Origin: an uncultured Oligoflexia bacterium
GTDB taxonomy: Bacteria; Bdellovibrionota; Bacteriovoracia; Bacteriovoracales; Bacteriovoracaceae
Assembly (NCBI GenBank): GCA_950061135.1
Contig: CATLVU010000010.1
Location: 1-38,894 of the forward strand
Direction of reading: 5' to 3'
DNA: 38,894 nucleotides
The position numbers were made by a program, and so were the translations under genes. Under the pieces are notes generated by a model. The model made no database searches. It was not told where the DNA came from and saw only the letters and a list, made by a program, of their open reading frames with translations. Positions 1 to 7,782 of this stretch are shown here, one piece after another; positions within the stretch are counted from its first letter, which is position 1, and each line of letters starts with the position of its first letter.

Positions 1-965
1 TGACGGTTACGCGCATTAGCACTAGTAATATCAGCTAAAGCCATCAATTCCGCCATAAAATAATCACTGGCTGGCAAGGCTTTTAATTGCTTTTTTGATA
101 AAAACATTGAGCACTTCTCATCAGTTTCATAAAATCTTTCTTTCATTTTTATCGTCACATAGCCCATTGTTTTCCTAAGGTTCACTTCGCACGCAAAATA
201 AAGTTTTTGATTACCATTTTCTTCATAGATAAAAGAATCAATTGAATACGGTCCACTATAGTTTTGCTTTTTAATGTAGCTTGCTAGTTTCTCAAGCTTG
301 ATAGAATACTCTTCTTGAAATTGAAGAGGAATGGCATCTGCATGAATAATACTGCCTTTATACTGAAATCTCTCATCTACTATATTTGTTATGGTTCCAA
401 GTTTTTTATTGTTTTCAAACACTGTTGAAAAGTCATAAACCCTATTTAAATGTAATTGAGCGACACAAGGGGACATTTTTAAGTTTTTTAATATAATGGC
501 TTTATGATCGGGCCAAAGAAAATTAGAACGTCCTGAGCTTCCAAAAGGAAATTTACAGAGAGTTTTATCTGAACATTCATTTAACTGTTCTTCATTAAAC
601 ACAATTGTTGTTGGAGTACTTGCTAGACCTAGTTCATTGAGTACTTTTACGAACTCCACTTTATTTTGAAGCTTATCCAAAGTATCAGCATTACTAAAAC
701 TCCCCCACCATGGAGTAATTTTCGAGGGATTTGAACATAATCTTATTTTTTCTTGAACCAATGATTCTACAAAGTTTAAATATTTTTGAGAGTAGTTTTT
801 TTTACTAAAAACTCTTAACTGCGGTGCTAAATAAAACATGAAATATTCAAACTCTTGATTTTCTCTGGAACTAACAAAATGATTAATTACTTCATTTCCT
901 AGATTCTTTTCAAAGTCTATATTACAAATATAAGCTTCACCGCCATTGTTTTCGACTTGTGACAC
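1..965 (-). CDS. ATP-grasp family enzyme, partial (C-terminus beyond window)
   Basis: This minus-strand reading frame stays open from a GTG at 963-965 to the left edge (321 codons), so its C-terminal end is missing. The GTG is preceded by GAGG about nine bases upstream and is the only plausible start, since the frame needs no ATG. ATP-grasp signatures are visible: a glycine-rich ATP-binding stretch with a lysine (CKFPFGSSGRSN, about residue 160), a later SIDSFIY strand, and the metal-binding element EVNLRKTMGYV. ATP-grasp enzymes join a carboxylate to an amine or thiol through an acyl-phosphate; the substrate cannot be read here. The start overlaps the end of the DUF455 gene by 29 bases, which implies translational coupling and a shared task. 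Family assignment is fairly sure; function is open. Confidence 0.72.
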   Translation of the reverse strand, partial: MSQVENNGGEAYICNIDFEKNLGNEVINHFVSSRENQEFEYFMFYLAPQLRVFSKKNYSQKYLNFVESLVQEKIRLCSNPSKITPWWGSFSNADTLDKLQNKVEFVKVLNELGLASTPTTIVFNEEQLNECSDKTLCKFPFGSSGRSNFLWPDHKAIILKNLKMSPCVAQLHLNRVYDFSTVFENNKKLGTITNIVDERFQYKGSIIHADAIPLQFQEEYSIKLEKLASYIKKQNYSGPYSIDSFIYEENGNQKLYFACEVNLRKTMGYVTIKMKERFYETDEKCSMFLSKKQLKALPASDYFMAELMALADITSANARNR

Positions 966-1749
966 GAAAGTTATCCTCAAAATTAATTAAATTATTTATA
1001 AAGTCTTCTCCTAAATTTGCTTTTAATCTGGCCTGCTTATTTAAGACCTGACCTTTAGAGCGAGCTGGAGTTAAAGGGAAATTAAGGTTCTGAGTGTAGT
1101 AATCCCATAAACTTTTATTTTCTCTCCATTTATTTAGATAAAATACTCCAAGACCAACATGAGATATTTCATCTTTTAATACTTGATTTAAAATACGGGC
1201 GGTTTTCTGATCATCAACTTTTTCAAATTCACCTTGGAAATAACTAGCAAAATCTAGATTGGCAGCTTCAAAAGTGAGGGCCATACAAGCAAAATACTGC
1301 TCGAAGGTTTTGAGTTCTTTCATATGCCCCCAAAAAAAGTCACTCAAAGGAAAATCTCCAAACTCATAACCTATTTCTTCTAAACGATTTTTATACAAAG
1401 TTAAATGTAATTGCTCATCTTTTAAAGACTGTATTATTCCACGCTTAGCTTTTTTCTGCTCCTCTGTTTCATGAGGATATAGCAATAAAGCACATGCCAT
1501 CATTTCAATTGCCAATAATTCATGATTAGCAAAACTATTTAAGGCAATCGCTTTCTTATCATTCAGGTGAAAATTTCCTTTAGGGAATTTAATTTTTTTG
1601 TCTAAAATTTTTAACTTAGCTGATCGCTGAGGAAAGTCGGGAACATCAAAGGCTGAAGTTTCGTCAAACTCAATACTTTCCGGAAAGATCAGTTTATTTT
1701 CAATCTCCCCCATAAATAATATTTCTTTGCAAAAATCTGACAACTTCAC
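937..1749 (-). CDS. DUF455 ferritin-like di-iron domain protein
   Basis: The 270-residue protein matches the DUF455 (ferritin-like, MiaE-related) pattern: a four-helix bundle with paired carboxylate/histidine motifs. These are ANHELLAIEMMA near residue 75, DEQLHL near 112, FEAANLDF near 160 and KDEISHVGLG near 192, consistent with a di-iron centre. The start is a GTG at 1747-1749; an in-frame stop lies just upstream, and the first ATG would remove 13 residues. No strong Shine-Dalgarno is seen. Its 3' end overlaps the ATP-grasp gene by 29 bases, so the two are probably co-translated. Family members are mostly uncharacterised; an oxygen-dependent oxidase or hydroxylase role is inference only. 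Confidence 0.85.
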   Translation of the reverse strand: MKLSDFCKEILFMGEIENKLIFPESIEFDETSAFDVPDFPQRSAKLKILDKKIKFPKGNFHLNDKKAIALNSFANHELLAIEMMACALLLYPHETEEQKKAKRGIIQSLKDEQLHLTLYKNRLEEIGYEFGDFPLSDFFWGHMKELKTFEQYFACMALTFEAANLDFASYFQGEFEKVDDQKTARILNQVLKDEISHVGLGVFYLNKWRENKSLWDYYTQNLNFPLTPARSKGQVLNKQARLKANLGEDFINNLINFEDNFRVTSRKQWR

Positions 1750-1774
1750 TCTGTAATGATTATCTCATAAATCC

Positions 1775-1796
1775 GTAAATTTCTAGCTGAATTTAC
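1775..1796. promoter_or_regulatory. Inverted repeat in divergent promoter region
   Basis: The arms GTAAATT (1775-1781) and AATTTAC (1790-1796) are perfect complements separated by eight bases. They lie in the 69-base gap between the divergent DUF455 gene and the plus-strand membrane protein gene. Position and symmetry suit an operator shared by both genes, but AT-rich spacers often contain such repeats by chance. Confidence 0.3.
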
Positions 1797-1818
1797 CGAT
1801 AAATGAAGTGGAGAAGTA

Positions 1819-3360
1819 ATGAAGAAATATGTAATTTTATGCCTGTTAATATGCCAATCGCTTACTACTGTTCAAGCGAAGCTAGATTTGATCGAGTTTG
1901 ATAAAAAAATACCAGAAGGGCATGACGATATAGCCTATATCCACTTTGTTCCGGAATATGAAGAAAATATGGATCCCAAAAGGGCGGTCTCAATTGAAGT
2001 CTATTTTGGAGAGCTTGATGATACGGAAGAGTCACATAAACGCTTAAGCTATATGAAGAGTATTGTTGATGATGACTTGCCTCTAATGAAAGAAAAAAAT
2101 CGGTTACCAGAGATCTCAGCGATCTCAAATAGAGATGATGTATTAAACTCTAAAAAACTTGAGTTGTTTTTAGATAAACTCGGCTTAGATAAAAAAGGTG
2201 TCAAACCATTAAAAGTTCCACAATCTTTAGACTTTGTTTCTAAGTATAAAAAAAATGAAACTACAAATAAAAGAGTTCCTTCTTCGAAGTTTTTGTCCGA
2301 AAGAGTTTATTGGACAATAATTAGAGCAACTACCAGTGGAGGCGGTGTATTCTTAGGGTTAAAATTTATTGAGAACCTCCCAATAACATTAGCCTCGACA
2401 CTTTCTATCTGGCCAGCGATTGGATCAGGTGCTTTTATATACTTTAATTCACAAGTTGGTAACTTAACTAAAAGTGGAGCATGGTCACGTTGGTTGCTGT
2501 TTTCTGATCATTCATATGCTGAAAAATTTAGAAAAACTTTTGGGCTTAACCCTGAAAAGTTTCATCAGTCTTTGCTAAGAGATCAAGAGTATATTCGAGC
2601 TCAATATCCTAGTTTATATAAAGAAAATCAAGAGTTAATGAGGCTTGCTGAGGAAGGTATAACAAATAACAAAAAACTAAGAGAAGCAAGGTTGAGTAAA
2701 CTCTATCGCAAGTTTTTATTTGCTGAAGAATATTTGAAGTTTTATTTGTTTGAAGTAGCATTTGTTGCCGTTACCTTAAAAACACCACAAATCATAGCTG
2801 GTATCGGTGATGCATTCACCTTGTCTGGGTTTGCATCGGATGTTTTTGGTGGTTCGTTATCAGGGTTATTGGCCCAAGCGCCAGGAGAGATAGCCATTCA
2901 TACAAGAAAATTTCAAATGGTTGAAGAACTCAAAGCTGATATTCTAAATTCGAAGATACAGATTGATAATCAGGCTGAACTCCTTGAGGAAATCGACAAA
3001 GTTCTTGCAAAGGAAGGTAAACACGCATCCTATGCCATTCATGATGGCTCCCATGAACTACTAAGAAAGATCGAAGCAATTGCCCGAAGACGCGCAACAC
3101 TACTTTCATTTTTTTCAGTGACCGGTGTTTCTATGAAAATATTTGGTATTGCGGGGTCAACTCCCTTATTGATGGGAATAGGAGTATTTGGAGCGACCTA
3201 CTATGCACATACTGTAGGATGGATAAAAATACCTTTCCCGAATGAAAAAATCAAAACAATGGTTCATGATATACGTTCAGGTGGATTTAAGCATTTTATG
3301 CGGATGATAAAAATTCGTCAGTGTGAAAATAGATATTTACTTACGCCGCCTAGGTCTTGA
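1819..3360 (+). CDS. Exported multipass membrane protein, unknown function
   Basis: I do not recognise this 513-residue protein. It begins with a typical signal peptide (a hydrophobic stretch ending TTVQA, cleavage near residue 20) and a good GGAGA ribosome site just before the ATG. An acidic, charged region of about 140 residues follows. Hydrophobic segments rich in Gly, Ala and Ile then appear around residues 165-212, 310-350 and 430-465, separated by charged helical stretches. This suggests an inner-membrane protein with a large periplasmic N-terminal part. No catalytic motif was seen. It stands alone on the plus strand, divergent from the DUF455 gene, and its 3' end overlaps the convergent helicase gene by 24 bases. 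Confidence 0.8.
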   Translation: MKKYVILCLLICQSLTTVQAKLDLIEFDKKIPEGHDDIAYIHFVPEYEENMDPKRAVSIEVYFGELDDTEESHKRLSYMKSIVDDDLPLMKEKNRLPEISAISNRDDVLNSKKLELFLDKLGLDKKGVKPLKVPQSLDFVSKYKKNETTNKRVPSSKFLSERVYWTIIRATTSGGGVFLGLKFIENLPITLASTLSIWPAIGSGAFIYFNSQVGNLTKSGAWSRWLLFSDHSYAEKFRKTFGLNPEKFHQSLLRDQEYIRAQYPSLYKENQELMRLAEEGITNNKKLREARLSKLYRKFLFAEEYLKFYLFEVAFVAVTLKTPQIIAGIGDAFTLSGFASDVFGGSLSGLLAQAPGEIAIHTRKFQMVEELKADILNSKIQIDNQAELLEEIDKVLAKEGKHASYAIHDGSHELLRKIEAIARRRATLLSFFSVTGVSMKIFGIAGSTPLLMGIGVFGATYYAHTVGWIKIPFPNEKIKTMVHDIRSGGFKHFMRMIKIRQCENRYLLTPPRS

Positions 3361-5919
3361 TGAGCTACTTTTTTTTCTACGATTACTAGTGCTATTTCCT
3401 TCTTTATTTTTTTTCTTTTTATCAAAGCCTCGTGGTTTACGAAATCTGTTTTGACGTCTTTGACTAAAACAAACCTCACAAATATTAAACTCAAACGTTT
3501 CAGGAAGCTTTACGCCGCATGATGGACAGTGCTTTGCAATTTTTTCAGATAATAAGTCATTAAGCTTATCAATTGCTTGCCCCTTATTATGTAAAAGTTT
3601 GACTTCATCAAAAACAAAATAATTATTATCAAAATGTCTCGCAAGCCATTGATACAATTCAACACATTTGATCGATGTCTCTAAATAATCAATAAGCTCT
3701 GAGCTCTCATCAATTTCAGAGTTCTGAATTGTTTGTCTTCCGACATACTTATTCGCAATACTCATAAAATATTCGACATGATCAATAAGCCCTAAGTTTA
3801 CAGGAGCGCAAGCAAAACCAAAGATTTCGGCATCTGATAAAACTTCCATTCTATCGATATTCTCAACCATCTCTGTCACTTCAATCATCTCTGTAAGATC
3901 AACACAGAAAAAAGGCTTTTCAAAAGTCATCGTATTAAAAAGTCGTAAAAACTCTGAAAGCCTTAAAGTTGATAATCCATTCTCTTCAAGTGCTTTGTTA
4001 ACAGACCTAAAGATATCTAAATCAGGTCCAACCATCGCCAGCTCTTTTTGTTCAAGCTCTGCGTGCAAAGCTTCTGCAATAATATCTAATCCGTTATCAA
4101 CTTTTTTAAGTGTTGTAACATGTCCTTCAGGAAATCTTTGATACCTTCCCGCCCTACCTGCGATTTGCTTAAGTTCTGATGCAGTCAGTGGATATTCTTG
4201 TGAGTTAAAAAATTTCGCGACAGCAGAAAAGACGATGCGTTTTACAGGAAGGTTCATTCCCATTGCAATCGCGTCTGTTGCAACCATAATATCTGTTTCA
4301 CCACTATCAAACTTTCTAGCCTGCTCTCTTCTAACTTCAGGGCTTAGTCTTCCATAAACAACCGAAACTTTATAACCTAAATTTTCTAAATCACGTTTAT
4401 ATTTTAAAGCATTTTTACGAGAAAATACGATTAGCGTATCATTGCGTTCTAAATCAACCAGTCTTACCTGAGATTTTTGTAAAGTCAGCTTCGTCATTCT
4501 TTCATAGTTCTTAACTTCTAGCTCATCACCAGTAAGCTTAAGAATTTGTTTTACAAGTTCAAAGACAGAAGGATCTCCACATAGATGAATTTCAGGAGCA
4601 TTCATATTAACAAGTGCTCTAGTCCATGCCCAGCCTCTTTGAGAGTCTGTAATCATTTGGATTTCATCAATTACAACACAATCAAACTCATCGTTTAAGC
4701 GTGCCATCTCAATTGTAGATGAGAAATGTTTTGCGCCATCAATCTCGACAACTTCTTCCCCTGTTAGAAGAGTTGTTGGAACTCCTTTATCATTCAGAGT
4801 ATCAAATAACTCTGATGCTAATAATCTCAAAGGAGCTAAATAGCACCCTCTTTGAGCTTTTGCTACTGCCTCAATTGCATGGTAAGTCTTACCTGAATTG
4901 GTCGGTCCCATATGATATATTATTTTTCTTTTTATTTTTCTAGCTGGCGAGTGCAACCAAAATTGCCCAAGATAATCTCTTAAGATCGTTGCAGAAATAT
5001 CTTTTCGCTTAAAAGATAAAATTGCTCTAACAAACTTTTCAAATTCAACTTTTAAAAAGCCTTTTGATCTCCAAAGATTTAGACCTTGCTGGGTATAAAA
5101 CTTTTCATATTCTTCTTCAGATATAATATTTGGATCAAGCTCCATCTCATTTAAAAGTGATACAAAATACGATTGAACTCTGAGGTTATAAGACTTTCCA
5201 ATATCTGATGTGGGCCCTAAGTTTTGTTTTAAAAGATACTTAATATCACTATTAAGCCTATTAACTGAGCCTCGTCTAAGTTTATTTTTAACCTTACCTA
5301 TTTTTTTATGAATAAGGTTTTTTAGTTTTTCATAGCTTTTACTCATCTGAGAAAGTTGGGCTTCTAAAACTTGACCATCAATCTCATTAACGAAATTTTC
5401 AATTAAGCTTTTTACATCTTGATAAACCACGTCTCTGAGCTTCGCTCTATAATCAGCAATACATTTTTGACAAGAACATTCTAGTTCACTCTGCTTAGTA
5501 TTAAGATCTAGGTTATTTAAAATTTTTTGCTGTGATTTTTCATGCAGCTCTATAGTTTTTTTCTGCCATAGTTCAATTTTATCAAGGTACTGCCCAATAA
5601 GACTTTCATCTCTCGTTTTTTCGGGATCAAAAGAAAATGTTTCAGTATCAGGAAATAAATATAGACCTTCGATACAACGAGAAAGAACTTCTTCCTTTTT
5701 CAATAAAGGAGAAACTTTTCCGAATTCTTTTTCAAATATTCTTAAAAGACTCCCTTCTAATTCCTCAACGGGCTTTAAAAGGGAGTTTAATTTTTGATAA
5801 AAACTTAAAAGGCTTAAAGACTCTTCCAAACTAATGGCTGGGTCTTTTGCTAGAGGGCCTGTTTCAAATTGTTGCTTTAACTCTAATTCTATTTCACTAT
5901 AAAAATTATCTGTATTCAA
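3337..5919 (-). CDS. Suv3-like DExH-box RNA helicase
   Basis: This 860-residue superfamily 2 helicase has the motifs of the Suv3 group. Walker A is GPTNSGKT at 338-345, followed by PLRLLASE (motif Ia). Walker B is VVIDEIQM with DEIQ at 418-421, then CGDPSVFEL. Motif V is ATDAIAMGMNLP and motif VI is QIAGRAGRY at 585-593. The GPTNSGKT loop and the DEIQ box are diagnostic of Suv3, the mitochondrial RNA-degradosome helicase. A long helical N-terminal region contains a CxCxxC cluster near 148-153. The C-terminus has a four-Cys zinc finger (CPSC...CEVC) and a very basic Lys/Arg tail, likely for RNA binding. The start is a TTG with GAGGG about 13 bases upstream, so the exact start is uncertain. Likely role: unwinding RNA during decay. 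Confidence 0.88.
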   Translation of the reverse strand: MNTDNFYSEIELELKQQFETGPLAKDPAISLEESLSLLSFYQKLNSLLKPVEELEGSLLRIFEKEFGKVSPLLKKEEVLSRCIEGLYLFPDTETFSFDPEKTRDESLIGQYLDKIELWQKKTIELHEKSQQKILNNLDLNTKQSELECSCQKCIADYRAKLRDVVYQDVKSLIENFVNEIDGQVLEAQLSQMSKSYEKLKNLIHKKIGKVKNKLRRGSVNRLNSDIKYLLKQNLGPTSDIGKSYNLRVQSYFVSLLNEMELDPNIISEEEYEKFYTQQGLNLWRSKGFLKVEFEKFVRAILSFKRKDISATILRDYLGQFWLHSPARKIKRKIIYHMGPTNSGKTYHAIEAVAKAQRGCYLAPLRLLASELFDTLNDKGVPTTLLTGEEVVEIDGAKHFSSTIEMARLNDEFDCVVIDEIQMITDSQRGWAWTRALVNMNAPEIHLCGDPSVFELVKQILKLTGDELEVKNYERMTKLTLQKSQVRLVDLERNDTLIVFSRKNALKYKRDLENLGYKVSVVYGRLSPEVRREQARKFDSGETDIMVATDAIAMGMNLPVKRIVFSAVAKFFNSQEYPLTASELKQIAGRAGRYQRFPEGHVTTLKKVDNGLDIIAEALHAELEQKELAMVGPDLDIFRSVNKALEENGLSTLRLSEFLRLFNTMTFEKPFFCVDLTEMIEVTEMVENIDRMEVLSDAEIFGFACAPVNLGLIDHVEYFMSIANKYVGRQTIQNSEIDESSELIDYLETSIKCVELYQWLARHFDNNYFVFDEVKLLHNKGQAIDKLNDLLSEKIAKHCPSCGVKLPETFEFNICEVCFSQRRQNRFRKPRGFDKKKKNKEGNSTSNRRKKSSSSRPRRRK

Positions 5920-5949
5920 TCTGAGCTTAATCCCTCTTTATTTAGAAAA

Positions 5950-7143
5950 TTATTTTCCTAATTCAGCAAGGAAAGCAAGTGCTAATCGCGCAAATTTCTC
6001 AGCATGATCAGCTGTACCTTGAGAACCTTCTGCCTCAATAGTATCTCGAGCAGTATGAATATGTCCATTGATATCGTTCATTGTTGATTCAAATGGAATA
6101 CTTGCTGCGAATCCTTGATTATGCCAAGAAGCATGATCTGAACAACCATATCCACATTTTGAATATCCCCAAGGAACTTGAACATATTTATCAATCAATT
6201 TTCCTAAGAACTCATTTTGTCTAGCATTTGTATAATCACTCATAAATACAATATCAAGATCTTTAGTACCTTTATGATTTGTCATATCTAATTGTAAAAC
6301 ACCAACAACTTCCTTATTTTCTCTTTTATGTTGTTTTGCAATTTCATTTGATCCAAGTAGACCAACTTCTTCAGCTGCATAGGCCATAAACTTAATTGTT
6401 CTACTAGGCTTATATCCATTTTTTACAAAAACTCTAATTACTTCAGTAATTGTTGCAATTCCTGATGCATTATCGTCTGCACCTGGAGCTCTTGCTCTTT
6501 CTCTTCCCCAAAAACCCGCTATTGAGTCTGCGTGTCCACCAATAACAACAATTTCATCACTTTTGTCAGTACCTTCAACTGTCATAACAACTGATGGCTG
6601 TGGCCATCTATCATGCTTATAATAATCAACCGAAATATCTGATCTACCATTAGATAACGATTCCCATTTTTGCTTTAACCAAGCCTGAGAATCAACCCCT
6701 GTTTGAGCTTTGTAATAACGATTATGAAAACTCGATAATTTTAAAATTGTTGATCTAATCTCGAACTCATCAACATCTTTTAAAAAGTTTGTAACAATAT
6801 CTTCTTGGTTAATACTGTAATCAACAAAGGCCATGTTTTTTGCAAATGCTCTATTATCATTAGCATTTAAAACCTCAACTGCTTCTTCTAAACTATCATG
6901 AACAATAAATCCCCCACAACGATTGAATTTATCATGCATTAATTTAGAAAGCTCTTCTACATCATCAGAGTTAATTTTTACGACAGAAATTTCTTCTGAA
7001 CCCGCTAAGTTAACAGCTGACTTTAAACTTTTTTGTGAATCATTTACAGCATCTGTACCTATAGTAATAAATAAATCTTTTGAACTTGCTGACACAGATG
7101 TCGCAAACAAAAGTAAAAATAAATTGGACAATAATTTTTTCAT
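5950..7143 (-). CDS. Secreted M28-family zinc aminopeptidase
   Basis: This is an exported metallopeptidase of the M28 family (bacterial leucyl aminopeptidase type). The metal-binding motifs are in order: GGHADS (His 204), GADDNASG (bridging Asp 223), AAEEVGLLGS (catalytic Glu pair 258-259), LQLDMTN (Asp) and SDHASWHNQG (His). I start it at the ATG 7141-7143 rather than at an upstream in-frame ATG 17 codons earlier. This ATG has GGAG six bases upstream and is followed directly by a classic signal peptide (MKKLLSNLFLLLFATSVSA). The product is 397 residues. The region between the signal and the catalytic core (about 20-165) is probably a propeptide or N-terminal domain. It would remove N-terminal residues from peptides in the periplasm or outside the cell, suiting a protein-consuming lifestyle. 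It lies 30 bases upstream of the helicase gene on the same strand. Confidence 0.9.
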   Translation of the reverse strand: MKKLLSNLFLLLFATSVSASSKDLFITIGTDAVNDSQKSLKSAVNLAGSEEISVVKINSDDVEELSKLMHDKFNRCGGFIVHDSLEEAVEVLNANDNRAFAKNMAFVDYSINQEDIVTNFLKDVDEFEIRSTILKLSSFHNRYYKAQTGVDSQAWLKQKWESLSNGRSDISVDYYKHDRWPQPSVVMTVEGTDKSDEIVVIGGHADSIAGFWGRERARAPGADDNASGIATITEVIRVFVKNGYKPSRTIKFMAYAAEEVGLLGSNEIAKQHKRENKEVVGVLQLDMTNHKGTKDLDIVFMSDYTNARQNEFLGKLIDKYVQVPWGYSKCGYGCSDHASWHNQGFAASIPFESTMNDINGHIHTARDTIEAEGSQGTADHAEKFARLALAFLAELGK

Positions 7144-7187
7144 TCCTAACTCCATGGTTATTTTAGTCTTCATCCTCTGACTATTAT

Positions 7188-7216
7188 TTGTCATAGAATT
7201 AAATCACACATATTAT
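7188..7216 (+). promoter_or_regulatory. Sigma70-type promoter for the DUF4442 gene
   Basis: TTGTCA (7188-7193) and TATTAT (7211-7216) are separated by exactly 17 bases, each one mismatch from consensus. They lie 45 bases upstream of the plus-strand GTG at 7261. Transcription would begin near 7222. Confidence 0.6.
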
Positions 7217-7260
7217 TAACTGAAAACATACTTCAACTTACACTTATAGGAGCTTTTTAA

Positions 7261-7782
7261 GTGGGTAATCGTTTATATCAACTAATTGACTCAATTATTT
7301 TAAATCCCATTACACCATTAAAACTTAAACTATTACAGAAATTGTTTAACCGTGGAATTCCATTTAATCTGCCTCATAATTTTAAATTTCTTCTTGTAAC
7401 AAAGTACAAAACAGTTCTAGAGCTTCCGCTCATTTACAAGAACAAAAACCATCTTGGAGGAATCCACGCTTGTGCTATTGCAACTTTGGGTGAATATCCA
7501 GCAGGATTATTAATTATAAAAAATATTGGGGCCACAAAATATAGAATTATCTTAGAGAACCTTAATGTGGATTATAAAAAGCAAGGGCGAGAAGATTTGC
7601 TAGGTATTGTTGAAGTAAATAGAGACGATGTCATTGCATTCAAAGAAAGACTTGAATCAGAAGGAAAAGGTTCAGTGACACTTCAAACTAAGGTTCTATC
7701 TAAATCTGATCGATCTGAAGTTGCCATTGTGACAACTAAGTGGCAATTGAAAGATTGGAAGACAGTAAAGTTTAAGGGGTAA
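7261..7782 (+). CDS. DUF4442 hotdog-fold thioesterase-like protein
   Basis: The 173-residue sequence fits DUF4442, a hotdog-fold family related to acyl-CoA thioesterases such as PaaI. It has the N-terminal RGIPFNLPHNFKF element. The core helix motif NHLGGIHACAIATLGEYPAG packs as the central hotdog helix and carries the residues that normally line the acyl pocket. The C-terminal beta-strands include EVAIVTTKWQLKDW. The GTG start is preceded by AGGAG nine bases upstream and a clear promoter. Hydrolysis of a fatty acyl thioester is the inferred role; the substrate is unknown. The gene is monocistronic and its last 11 bases overlap the end of the convergent lipoprotein gene. Confidence 0.82.
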   Translation: MGNRLYQLIDSIILNPITPLKLKLLQKLFNRGIPFNLPHNFKFLLVTKYKTVLELPLIYKNKNHLGGIHACAIATLGEYPAGLLIIKNIGATKYRIILENLNVDYKKQGREDLLGIVEVNRDDVIAFKERLESEGKGSVTLQTKVLSKSDRSEVAIVTTKWQLKDWKTVKFKG

